Shown here piece by piece: positions 28,118 to 36,084 of a DNA stretch of 64,000 bases. The number at the start of each line of letters is the position of its first letter. Positions within the stretch are counted from its first letter, which is position 1. This stretch comes from JACPYM01 sp031423495 (GTDB lineage: Bacteria > Acidobacteriota > Blastocatellia > RBC074), in contig JANPFP010000144.1 of assembly GCA_031423495.1 (NCBI GenBank), positions 56,576-120,575 on the forward strand. Reading direction: 5' to 3'. The translations under genes and the position numbers were made by a program. The notes under the pieces were generated by a model, which was not told the DNA's origin, made no database searches, and saw only the letters and a program-made list of their open reading frames with translations.

Positions 28118-28240
28118 TTACCCGGCGGATTCGTAGCCATATACCTTCCCGGCTCGCCCTTCGTGCAAGAGCTTCAACGAATCTTCGGGTGAACCGCTGG
28201 TGGGCATGGTTTGCAACAGTTCTTCTTCCATCGCCGTCAT
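28118..28240 (-). CDS. 40-residue hypothetical protein or gene remnant
   Basis: A short frame on the minus strand reads MTAMEEELLQTMPTSGSPED and continues through SLKLLHEGRAGKVYGYESAG to a TAA at 28118. Its codon use and amphipathic helix look real. The frame stays open a few codons upstream of the ATG, so it may be the C-terminal stub of a lost gene rather than a small protein. No family recognised. It faces typA and lies beside the sulfatase remnant, in a region of decay. Confidence 0.35.
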   Translation of the reverse strand: MTAMEEELLQTMPTSGSPEDSLKLLHEGRAGKVYGYESAG

Positions 28241-28288
28241 AAAAGCCCGCGCAGTGATAAGACTCACTCAACAACTCGACTACGTGTG

Positions 28289-28524
28289 GGCGCTACGAAA
28301 ACGGTGGAAGAGCTTTACGATTTAGCCAAAGACCCGTGGGAAGTGAATAACCTCGCGGCGTCGCCTGAACACAAAGAGACGCTGGCGACGTGCGGCGCTT
28401 TCTCGTTTTACGCAGGCAGCAAGCCTTGATCGAAAACACGACCAACGACATCCGCGAAGACCTTGATCGCATTCTGGAAATTTTGCTGGCGATGAGTGCC
28501 GGTCAGATTGCGCCAAAAAGCTAA
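28289..28524 (+). pseudogene. Remnant of a sulfatase C-terminus, frameshifted
   Basis: The plus frame from about 28304 encodes VEELYDLAKDPWEVNNLAAS, the standard C-terminal block of type I sulfatases, then SPEHKETLA. Near 28388 the reading must shift to a second frame that continues through RRQQALIENTTNDIREDLDR to a TAA at 28522-28524. No start, no catalytic C-x-P-x-R core and no upstream sulfatase sequence are present, so this is the tail of a deleted gene. The assignment of the part after the frameshift is less sure. Confidence 0.6.
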
Positions 28525-28576
28525 AAGCCTTAGCCTGCCTCATCTTTTATTCAACCTTTCATCTGGTGGGCTTGTC

Positions 28577-31500
28577 ATGAAAAAACTAAAACTTTCAGTG
28601 AGCTTATTGCTCGTGAGTGCGGCGGTGATGGTCTTTTGTTGCCGCTCACAATCGCCGCTCGCGGCGTCGGCGCAAGACGTGCAATTCAACCGCGACATTC
28701 GCCCAATTTTGTCTAGTAGCTGTTTTCAATGCCATGGGCCGGACGAGAAGAATCGCAAGGCGGGCTTGCGGCTTGATACGTTTGAAGGCGCGACGAAAAA
28801 CCGAGGCGGATATAAGGCCATCGCACCCGGCAAACCCGATGAAAGCGAATTGCTCAAGCGCGTGACGGCACACGACGCTAGTGTCATGCCGCCCGTGTCA
28901 GCGAAGAAAGCGGCAGTTACGCCAGAGCAAGTCGAATTGTTGCGCCGCTGGATTCAACAAGGCGCGAAATATCAAGGCCATTGGGCGTTTCAGCCGCTCG
29001 CCAAGTTGCAGCCGCCCGCAGTCAAAAACGTGAAATGGGTGCGCAACGACATTGACCGTTTTATTTTGGCGCGGCTGGAAAAAGAAGGAATACGGCCTTC
29101 GCCGCAAGCCGACGCGCGCACGTTGATTCGTCGCTTGTCGCTTGATTTGATTGGACTCTTGCCTTCGCCCACCGAAGTCGAAGATTTTGCCAAAGCCTTT
29201 AGCAAAAATCAGGACGCGGCATACGGCGCGCTGGTCGAACGCTTATTGGCGAGTTCGCATTACGGCGAACGTTGGGGCAGGCATTGGCTCGACCAGGCGC
29301 GCTATGCCGATTCGAATGGTTACACGATTGACGGTGAGCGCGTGATGTGGCCTTACCGCGACTGGGTGATTCAGGCGCTCAACGAAGACAAGCCCTTCGA
29401 TCAATTCACCATCGAACAACTCGCGGGCGATTTGCTGCCGAATTCAACGAAAGCCCAACTCGTAGCCACCGGCTTTCACCGCAACACCGTCATCAACGAA
29501 GAAGGCGGCGTAGACCCCGAACAAGCCCGCGTCGAACAGGTGATGGATCGCTTGAGTACGACGGGCGCGGTCTGGCTCGGCCTCACGGTGGGTTGCGCGC
29601 AATGCCATACGCACAAGTTCGATCCGATCACGCATCAAGATTATTACCAGATGCTCGCGTTCTTTAACTCGACGATTGACACAAATAATCAAGGCCCGGT
29701 CGTCGCCGTTCAGCGCGGTGAAATGTTCGGCAAGCCGGAAAATCCCGGTGATTTAGTTGATACAGCGACGATGGCGCGGCGCGGCCCAATGTCTGGGATG
29801 CCTGTGGGTGAGTTGAAGCAAGGCGATTGGGAGCGGCAAGAGTTGGCGCGGCTCGAAAAAAATCCGGCGGTGACTGCGCCCAACAAACCTGTCGAATGGC
29901 GTTCGTTTGAATTGGTGAAAGCCGACACCGAAGCCGCAGGCAATTTAACGCAACTGGCTGACAGATCATTTTTGATTACGTCGAACGCGGCGGTGAATGA
30001 TGCCTATCGCATTCAGGTGCGGATTGGTGCGCCGCGCGTTGCCGCTGTGCGTCTCACGGTTTTGCCGCACGAAGCCCTGCCGAATCGCAGCAGTGGGTTG
30101 GGTGCGGACGGTTCGTTTGTGTTGAGCGAGTTTTCGATCATTTCAGAAGGCGGCGGCCACAACTTCAGCGAGGCTTTTACCCCTGCCGCCGAAGTTGAAC
30201 AAAACGGCTATCCTGCGCGCGCCGCCGCCGATGGCGACCGTCGCACGTCGTGGGCTGTGCAACCCAACACGCAACCGCACGAAGCGATTTTTCTGTTTGG
30301 GCAAGGCAAGACTTTCGCCAGCCGTCAGATTCAATTCGTGTTGCGCCACGAAGCCGAAGCCAGTCGCGGCATCGGTCATTTCAAAATCGAAATCGCTACG
30401 GAATTGCCACACGACGCGCGCGGCGTAGCTTTGTTGGCCGCTTTGAAATTGCCGCTCAATGCACGTTCGCCCGAACAACAAACCATCGTTGACGCGGCCT
30501 TCGCTTCGGCGCGCGCAGTTAGAGAAAAGCAGATGGGCAACGCCGTCTTTGCGATGGTGATGCGCGACACCAACACGCCGCGTGAGTCTTATATTTTCAC
30601 GCGCGGCGATTTCACGCGCCCTGACAAAGTGGTCGGTTTGTTACAACCCAACACGATCAGTGCGATTGCTCCGGCTTTGCCTGAAACAAACAAACCGCGC
30701 ACGCGCCTTGAATTGGCCCAATGGCTGGTTGATCCGGCCAATCCGCTCACGTCGCGCGTCACCATGAACCGCATTTGGATGCGCGATTTCGGACGCGGTA
30801 TCGTCGAAACCGAAGAGGATTTTGGCACGCAAGGCTCGCTGCCTACGCATCCCGAATTGCTCGACTATCTTGCCAGCGAACTCATTCAGCGCGGCTGGTC
30901 GCTCAAAGCCATGCACCGTATGATCGTCACCAGCGCAACCTATCGGCAAGCATCTGACGTGCGGCAAGACCAGAGCGAAAAAGACGCGCGCAATTTGTTG
31001 CTCTCGCGGCAGGAACGCTTTCGCGTCGAATCTGAAATCGTACGCGATGCGGCCTTGAGTGCGAGCGGTTTGTTGAACGCGAAAATCGGCGGCCCCAGCG
31101 TACGCCCGCCGCAACCCGAAGGCGTTTATGCCTTCACGCAAAACCGCAAGAACTGGACAACCGCCGCCGGAGCCGAACGCTATCGCCGCGCGCTCTATAC
31201 GCACTTTTATCGCAGCGCGCCTTATCCGTTGTTCACGACGTTTGACTCGCCTGACTTTCAACAGGTCTGCACACGGCGTCAGCGGTCGAATACGCCGTTG
31301 CAATCGCTGACACTGGCGAACGACCCGGCCTTTCTCGAAATCGCGCAAGGCTTGGCGGCGCGGCTCGTAAGCGACGTGTCCGGCGAATTTGCCGCCGTGC
31401 TGGACGCGCGTTTGCGGCATGCGTTTGCGCTGTGTTTAAGCCGTCCGCCTAACGCGACCGAACTCACTGCCTTGCGCGCTTACGTCGAGCGGCAAGCGAG

Positions 31501-31630
31501 CCAGCCCGCTGTTGCATCACTGGTGAACAAAGAATTAACGAAAGCCGGATTAACCGAAGCGCAATCGGCTGCGCTAACGGCGGCGGCGCGGGTGTTGTTC
31601 AACACGGACAACTTCATTACGCGGGAGTGA
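28577..31630 (+). CDS. DUF1549/DUF1553 planctomycete-type cytochrome protein
   Basis: 1017-residue secreted protein with the order PSCyt1 (heme-binding, CFQCH at residues 49-53 with HGPDEKNRKAGLRLD), DUF1549/PSCyt2 (about 150-370, with FDQFTIEQLAGDLLP and a second CxxCH in VGCAQCHTHKFDPI), a jelly-roll-like middle and DUF1553/PSD1 (about 720-1000, with NRIWMRDFGRGIVET and RRQRSNTPLQSLTLAND). Members occur in Planctomycetes, Verrucomicrobia and Acidobacteria next to sulfatases or DUF1501 genes and are thought to work in polysaccharide degradation. Here the only neighbour of that kind is the sulfatase remnant upstream. The start is the ATG at 28577, which begins a signal sequence. Its last 108 bases are duplicated at 32383-32490. 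Confidence 0.88.
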   Translation: MKKLKLSVSLLLVSAAVMVFCCRSQSPLAASAQDVQFNRDIRPILSSSCFQCHGPDEKNRKAGLRLDTFEGATKNRGGYKAIAPGKPDESELLKRVTAHDASVMPPVSAKKAAVTPEQVELLRRWIQQGAKYQGHWAFQPLAKLQPPAVKNVKWVRNDIDRFILARLEKEGIRPSPQADARTLIRRLSLDLIGLLPSPTEVEDFAKAFSKNQDAAYGALVERLLASSHYGERWGRHWLDQARYADSNGYTIDGERVMWPYRDWVIQALNEDKPFDQFTIEQLAGDLLPNSTKAQLVATGFHRNTVINEEGGVDPEQARVEQVMDRLSTTGAVWLGLTVGCAQCHTHKFDPITHQDYYQMLAFFNSTIDTNNQGPVVAVQRGEMFGKPENPGDLVDTATMARRGPMSGMPVGELKQGDWERQELARLEKNPAVTAPNKPVEWRSFELVKADTEAAGNLTQLADRSFLITSNAAVNDAYRIQVRIGAPRVAAVRLTVLPHEALPNRSSGLGADGSFVLSEFSIISEGGGHNFSEAFTPAAEVEQNGYPARAAADGDRRTSWAVQPNTQPHEAIFLFGQGKTFASRQIQFVLRHEAEASRGIGHFKIEIATELPHDARGVALLAALKLPLNARSPEQQTIVDAAFASARAVREKQMGNAVFAMVMRDTNTPRESYIFTRGDFTRPDKVVGLLQPNTISAIAPALPETNKPRTRLELAQWLVDPANPLTSRVTMNRIWMRDFGRGIVETEEDFGTQGSLPTHPELLDYLASELIQRGWSLKAMHRMIVTSATYRQASDVRQDQSEKDARNLLLSRQERFRVESEIVRDAALSASGLLNAKIGGPSVRPPQPEGVYAFTQNRKNWTTAAGAERYRRALYTHFYRSAPYPLFTTFDSPDFQQVCTRRQRSNTPLQSLTLANDPAFLEIAQGLAARLVSDVSGEFAAVLDARLRHAFALCLSRPPNATELTALRAYVERQASQPAVASLVNKELTKAGLTEAQSAALTAAARVLFNTDNFITRE
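31523..31630 (+). repeat. Direct repeat copy A: 3' end of the DUF1553 gene
   Basis: These 108 bases encode the last 35 residues and stop codon of the DUF1549/1553 protein. They match 32383-32490 without gaps at 96 of 108 positions by eye. Most of the differences are synonymous. Confidence 0.88.
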
Positions 31631-31673
31631 TGAGCAAATGATTCGCGGTACATTGGCAATGGAGGTAAAAGTC

Positions 31674-31988
31674 ATGAGTCTCAAACAACGTAGACAACAA
31701 ACAACCGCGCCAACCTCGAAGTCAGCGCGCAAGCCACTGAAAATGTCGCCCCTCGCGCGCAAGGCCACGCGCCTTTATGAAACCAAACTGAAAGCGCTGC
31801 TCGAACCCGATTGCATCGGAAAGTTCGCGGCCATCGAACCGGATTCGGGCGATTATTTTGTGGCTGACGGTATGTCCGCCGCGATGAGCCAGGCGCGGTT
31901 GAAGCATCCTGACAAAAAGTTCTTTTTAGTCAGAATCGGTTTCAATGCCGCCGTCACCTTCAAAAATCCGGTACCGCTCTCTTTATGA
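31674..31988 (+). CDS. Small protein paired with a retropepsin-like protease
   Basis: 104 residues from the ATG at 31674, which has GGAGG 8 bases upstream; two earlier in-frame ATGs lack such a site. The first 25 residues are basic and polar (MSLKQRRQQTTAPTSKSARK). The rest (KFAAIEPDSGDYFVADGMSA, AMSQARLKHPDKKFFLVRIG) looks like a small alpha/beta domain common next to clan AA aspartic proteases. Its stop overlaps the start of the protease gene by 4 bases (ATGA), so translation is coupled. A substrate or regulator role for the protease is inferred only from this pairing. Confidence 0.65.
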   Translation: MSLKQRRQQTTAPTSKSARKPLKMSPLARKATRLYETKLKALLEPDCIGKFAAIEPDSGDYFVADGMSAAMSQARLKHPDKKFFLVRIGFNAAVTFKNPVPLSL

Positions 31989-32386
31989 AACAAACTCAAC
32001 GCTTGCAGGGCTGGTGGGATAAACACCTGTCGCCTCATCTGGCGGTGGTTATGGTAACCGGCGAGAAGCTTGATCTGATCGTTGATTCCGGCTTCAACGG
32101 CGAACTTATTTTGCCGAAGCCGCTGCTGATTCGGCTTGGCTTGCCGGATGATGGCACGATGTTTTCGGTGTTGGCTGATGGCTCCGTCGTGGAAACCGAA
32201 GTTCATATCGGAGAAATCGTCTGGTTTGGGCAAACGCGCGAAGTTCGCATTCAAGCTACCGATGCTGATGAAGGCTTACTCGGCACGGAATTGTTTCGGG
32301 GCTGTGTCGTAGAACTCGACCCTAATGCCGACCACGTACTCTTTCGTAAGAAACCAAGCAAAGCACATAAACGGGCGACAGCGTGA
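31985..32386 (+). CDS. Clan AA aspartic protease, retropepsin-like
   Basis: 133-residue single-domain protein of the retroviral-protease fold. The catalytic motif is LIVDSGFNGELILPKPL around residue 30, where DSG is the active-site triad; it would act as a dimer. The later block DEGLLGTELFRGCVVELD matches the conserved G-x-x-L-L segment of bacterial aspartyl-protease families. No signal peptide, so it is cytoplasmic. Starts within the stop codon of the preceding gene. The last bases overlap copy B of the direct repeat that bounds the cassette. Confidence 0.75.
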   Translation: MKQTQRLQGWWDKHLSPHLAVVMVTGEKLDLIVDSGFNGELILPKPLLIRLGLPDDGTMFSVLADGSVVETEVHIGEIVWFGQTREVRIQATDADEGLLGTELFRGCVVELDPNADHVLFRKKPSKAHKRATA

Positions 32387-32490
32387 ACAAAGAACTGACG
32401 AAAGCCGAATTGACCGAAGCGCAATCGGCTGCGCTAACAGCGGCAGCGCAGGTGTTGTTCAATACGGATAATTTCATTACGCGTGAGTAA
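32383..32490 (+). repeat. Direct repeat copy B: displaced DUF1553 gene tail
   Basis: Copy B of the 108-base direct repeat. It would encode KELTKAELTEAQ, continuing to NTDNFITRE and a TAA, nearly the same peptide as the true gene end. It is cut off from any gene body and begins exactly at the stop of the protease gene. The 752 bases between the two copies hold only the two-gene cassette. Confidence 0.88.
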
Positions 32491-32498
32491 GCGGTCAG

Positions 32499-32975
32499 TT
32501 AGGTGTCAGGCAAAGCTGAAGTGAAAACTGGCAGGAAGCGTTCAAGCGGATTCTCTTGCTCACCGAAGGCGCGCTGCGGTTCGCTCAATGTATAAACCCA
32601 GGCGTGTCCCGGTTGCGTTTCGTCGTCGCGCCGAATGCCGAATTGCGCGCGCGCAGGTATGCCGTAGCCATTCAACAGCCGATAGACGATTAATGAACGC
32701 TGCACACATCTTCCCTCATTCGTGGCCCAAGTTGCCGGTATGGCTGTCATCCAATGCGCAAACAAATAAATTTTGGCAGACTCGCTGATGCGCCAACCCG
32801 CTTGCGGCGTGAGGTAACAAGCTGAGACGGCGGCGATAGAGTCAACCAGTTTAGGCGAAGGCGCATTGAGCAAACCTTTCACCAGCCGCGTCGCTTGCCA
32901 CGTACGCGCCAGCAGCAAGTAATTTTCCCAACCCCAAATGTACCGATAAAATTTCAGCCAAGTGCGCCAACGCAT
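32499..32975 (-). CDS. Transglutaminase-like protein of the lasso peptide B2 family
   Basis: 158 residues if started at the ATG at 32975 (MRWRTWLKFYRYIWGWENYL); the frame is open upstream to a TTG at 33125, with another ATG at 33047. The core GRCVQRSLIVYRLLNGYG followed by IPARAQFGIRRDD and PGHAWV matches PF13471 (lasso peptide biosynthesis B2), with the catalytic Cys and His visible. B2 proteins are leader peptidases for lasso peptides, but no B1, asparagine-synthetase-like C protein or precursor was found nearby, so the activity here is open. The start is uncertain. It is transcribed away from the M1-like gene. Confidence 0.65.
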   Translation of the reverse strand: MRWRTWLKFYRYIWGWENYLLLARTWQATRLVKGLLNAPSPKLVDSIAAVSACYLTPQAGWRISESAKIYLFAHWMTAIPATWATNEGRCVQRSLIVYRLLNGYGIPARAQFGIRRDDETQPGHAWVYTLSEPQRAFGEQENPLERFLPVFTSALPDT

Positions 32976-33061
32976 TCGTGCGGTTAAGTCCTTTTGCAAG
33001 TATTGGGAAGCTCCGCGTTCAGGCTGCGTTCTTGAACGGCTAGGCATTCCTTGACCGGATG

Positions 33062-33070
33062 CTATAATCG
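33062..33070 (+). promoter_or_regulatory. Extended -10 promoter of the M1-like gene
   Basis: TGCTATAAT at 33062-33070 is a perfect extended -10 box (TG-N-TATAAT). It lies about 76 bases before the ATG at 33146 with no good -35 at the usual distance. Transcription would begin near 33077. Confidence 0.5.
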
Positions 33071-33145
33071 CCGCCATTAAGATCACAAACAGTAACGCGC
33101 GGCAGTTGAGAAGCAGGGAATTCAAGAAACGTAGGTTCCAACACT

Positions 33146-35398
33146 ATGAAAAAGATTTTTACGTTGAGTTTGCTGGCGGCAGTTTTGTTCGGACTGGTTT
33201 CGATCACGACGACGAACTTTAGCGCAGCGCAAAAAGGCGTCGCTGATTTCGACGTGCAACATTACAAGATTGATGCGCAACTGACGCCTGACCAGCAACA
33301 GTTGCGGTCGCGGGTTGAAGTCAAATTCATCCCGAACACCGATACGCGCTCAGTCGTGTTTGAAATGAACGGCTCGCTCACGGTGCGCAAGGTCACGCGC
33401 TTAGATGCGCTCCCCGGAATCGGCCCTGGGCCTGCCTCAACGCCGCCGCCGATGGTGCGCAAACCGGCGGCGAATGCCGCGAAACCGACTGCCAAAGCTA
33501 CGCCGACACCCGCCGCAAAAACGCCTGCTGCAAATGCTAAAGCGACGCCAACTCCTGCGTCGGGCGAATTGCAATTCATTCAAGATCAAAAAGAAAAGAT
33601 GGAAGTTCGCGTAGACCTCGGCTCCGTCGTTCCGTCCAAACAGCCGGTGACGCTGGCGTTTGAATACGACGGCGCGCTCGAAACTTCGCAAGGTGGCCCG
33701 ATCCAGAACGCGCGCTTGGCCTATGTCGGCGAATCGGGTTCTTACTTAATGTATGCCGCGCGCTGGTTTCCCTTTCACGAATACGCGGCTGATCGCGCGA
33801 CGTATGAAATCAAAGTCACTGTGCCGAAAGGTTATGTCGTCGCCGGTTACAGCGAACAGCCGGTGGTCGAAACCGAAGCCCTGCCAGAAACCATCAAGCC
33901 TGCGTTGAAAACGACGACGACGATTCCGACGATGGCTACGCTTGAGGCTTCCGCCGCGCCAAAACTGCCCGCGCCGATGGTTTCTTACACACTGGTCAGT
34001 ACCAAACCCGTGTTGCCCGGCAGTTTTGTCGCGGGCAAGTACATCGTCAAAAACGTCAAGCAATCGGGCTTTGATATTGATATGTACGTTAAAGCGGGCG
34101 ACGAAAAATGGGCTGACAGCGCCGCCAAAACTATCGGCGAACATCTTGAATTTTATTCATCGAAATTCGGCGCTTATCCGTTCGGCAATCGTTTGGTCGT
34201 AGCGCAAACCGACGACGAAACGCTTGAGACTTATAGCGCGCCGGGGATGATGTTTCTCTCGCCGCGCGCCTTGCAATCGGCTTCGGCAGAACGGCTGGGG
34301 CGCGAAGTCGCCTTTCAATGGTGGGGCCAAGCCGTCGGCATTCAATCCTTCGACGACATTTTTATTTCGCAGGGACTGGCCGAATTCAGCATGTTGCTGG
34401 CCTTGCGCGACAGCACGAACGAAGCGCAGTTTCAGGACGCGCTGCAAAGCCAACTCGAAAAGGCGCTGGCTTTTGAGCAATCGTCTTCGATTCGCAACGC
34501 GCCGAAACAACTTGATGACCAGACACCCGCTTATCGTTCGGTCGTATTCAACAAAGGCGCGCTCGTGATGTATATGCTGCGCCAGTTGATGGGCGAAAAA
34601 GATTTCGACGCGTTTCTGCGGAATTACTACCAGCAAAACAACGGCAAGAACCTGACGCTCGACGAATTTGAAGCCCAAGTCACCAAAGCCGCCGGACGCA
34701 ACATGCGTTTCTTTTTCGGCCAATGGGTAGACTCGACCGGCGTGCCGGAGTTCCGTTCGGAATACCGCATCCTGCGCACCAAAGACGGCTTCCGCGTGCC
34801 GGGTACGGTCAAGCAGGAAATGGATACCTTTGAAATGCCAGTGGACATTATTCTCAAGACCGAAGCGGGCAACGAGAAACAAACCGTATTGCTGAAAGGT
34901 ACGTCGGTTGATTTCGACATCGTGACCAAGAGCAAGCCCAGCGAAGTCGTCGTTGACCCCGATTACAAAATCATCAAAACCTCTGACGACTTGCGGCAAG
35001 GCGTGGTCGTGCGGCGCGGCATCGAACACTTCCGCGAGCAGGAATACACCGAAGCCGAACAGCAGTTTCAGGCCGCGATCAAACTCAATCGCAACAATTC
35101 GTGGGCCTGGTATAACCTCGGCTTGCTTTACATCACGCAGCGCAACCATAACAAAGCCCTCGACGCTTTTGAGCAAGCCCTCAACGGCAACATGCGCCCC
35201 GAATGGATCGAAGTCTGGTCATACATTTACCGCGGCAACGCCTGGGATTCGTTAGGCCAACGCGAACGCGCCGTGGCTGATTACAACAAAGCCTTGACCA
35301 ACGGCGGCGATTACGAGAACGCACAGGCGACGGCGCAGCAGTATCTGGCGGAACCTTACGGGTCGAAGAAGACGAAGGCTGCGAATGATGGAGAGTAG
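33146..35398 (+). CDS. M1 peptidase-like protein lacking zinc ligands, with C-terminal TPRs
   Basis: 750-residue secreted protein (signal peptide to about residue 28). An M1-type N-terminal beta domain is interrupted at about 95-140 by an Ala/Pro/Thr/Lys-rich insert (AKPTAKATPTPAAKTPAAN). The gluzincin core is recognisable by FGAYPFGNRL, then YSAPGMMFLSPRAL and REVAFQWWGQAVG. In active M1 enzymes this last block is HExxHxWWG; here the first His is Arg386 and the second is Phe390, and the third ligand (NEG) is SQG with Gln409. It therefore cannot bind zinc in the usual way. Residues about 635-735 form TPR-like repeats (WAWYNLGLLYITQRNHNKAL). Probably a binding or scaffold protein. Confidence 0.82.
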   Translation: MKKIFTLSLLAAVLFGLVSITTTNFSAAQKGVADFDVQHYKIDAQLTPDQQQLRSRVEVKFIPNTDTRSVVFEMNGSLTVRKVTRLDALPGIGPGPASTPPPMVRKPAANAAKPTAKATPTPAAKTPAANAKATPTPASGELQFIQDQKEKMEVRVDLGSVVPSKQPVTLAFEYDGALETSQGGPIQNARLAYVGESGSYLMYAARWFPFHEYAADRATYEIKVTVPKGYVVAGYSEQPVVETEALPETIKPALKTTTTIPTMATLEASAAPKLPAPMVSYTLVSTKPVLPGSFVAGKYIVKNVKQSGFDIDMYVKAGDEKWADSAAKTIGEHLEFYSSKFGAYPFGNRLVVAQTDDETLETYSAPGMMFLSPRALQSASAERLGREVAFQWWGQAVGIQSFDDIFISQGLAEFSMLLALRDSTNEAQFQDALQSQLEKALAFEQSSSIRNAPKQLDDQTPAYRSVVFNKGALVMYMLRQLMGEKDFDAFLRNYYQQNNGKNLTLDEFEAQVTKAAGRNMRFFFGQWVDSTGVPEFRSEYRILRTKDGFRVPGTVKQEMDTFEMPVDIILKTEAGNEKQTVLLKGTSVDFDIVTKSKPSEVVVDPDYKIIKTSDDLRQGVVVRRGIEHFREQEYTEAEQQFQAAIKLNRNNSWAWYNLGLLYITQRNHNKALDAFEQALNGNMRPEWIEVWSYIYRGNAWDSLGQRERAVADYNKALTNGGDYENAQATAQQYLAEPYGSKKTKAANDGE

Positions 35399-35404
35399 TT
35401 TCTC

Positions 35405-36078
35405 AGCCCGCGAAGGCGGGCGGTAGCATAAAGCCTGGGGTGGAGGCAGCTGGAACCAGGAAGCATCGGCGCGTGACGCGCTAGCCCGCGAAGGCGGGCG
35501 GCAGCCTATGAAATGAGATGTTATGGCAGAGACGTTTCCCAATCTGATTTATCACATCGTTTTTTCCACGAAGAATCGGCAACCGCTGATTACCGAAGCT
35601 CATCAGCCACGTTTGTATGATTACATCGGCGGAACGGTACGCGGGTTGGGCGGCATCTCGCTGGCGCTGAATGGCACTGAAGACCACGTACATTTGCTGG
35701 CGAAATTACGACCTGACAAATCGCTCTCCGATGTATTGCGTGATCTCAAAGCAAACGCTTCGGGATGGATGCACGATGTCTTTCCCGAATTGAAAGACTT
35801 TTCATGGCAGCGCGGTTACGGAGCCTTTACGGTAAGCCAATCCAATATCGAAATGGTCGAGCGTTACATTGCAAGACAGAAAGAACATCATCAGAAACAA
35901 TCGCCTCGAGACGAATTCATCGAGTTGTTGGAAGCCAATGGCATCGAATATGACGAACGATATTTATAAGGCTGGCTGTCGCCCGCATTCGCGGGCTGGG
36001 TTGTTGTCGCGCGCGTTACCTGGGGTTCCGCTTCGCTCCACCCCAGGCTTTATGCTGACGCCCGCATTCGCGGGCTGG
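35405..36078. mobile_element. RAYT element: transposase between mirrored REP clusters
   Basis: Each flank has two REP palindromes. On the left GCCCGCGAAGGCGGGC lies at 35406-35421 and 35484-35499; on the right GCCCGCATTCGCGGGC lies at 35981-35996 and 36060-36075. The left flank has AGCATAAAGCCTGGGG (from 35425) and the right flank its exact reverse complement (21 bases, 36036-36056). The two clusters are thus inverted copies bounding one IS200-like transposase gene. Confidence 0.85.
35523..35969 (+). CDS. REP-associated tyrosine transposase (RAYT), IS200/Y1 type
   Basis: 148-residue Y1 single-strand transposase of the REP-associated class. The N-terminus NLIYHIVFSTKNRQPLI, the HUH motif in GTEDHVHLLAKL (His-Val-His) and the catalytic Tyr in MVERYIARQKEHHQKQSPRDE are all intact, so the enzyme may be active. 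These proteins bind and nick REP hairpins and are thought to have spread them. REP palindromes flank the gene in mirror orientation, and similar palindromes occur at 42183-42198 and 46078-46245. Confidence 0.92.
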   Translation: MAETFPNLIYHIVFSTKNRQPLITEAHQPRLYDYIGGTVRGLGGISLALNGTEDHVHLLAKLRPDKSLSDVLRDLKANASGWMHDVFPELKDFSWQRGYGAFTVSQSNIEMVERYIARQKEHHQKQSPRDEFIELLEANGIEYDERYL

Positions 36079-36084
36079 GGGCAA

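Noticed and set aside
31523..32490. Insertion sequence between direct repeats
   Set aside because: No transposase or inverted ends; the repeats are 108 bases of coding sequence, far longer than a target duplication.
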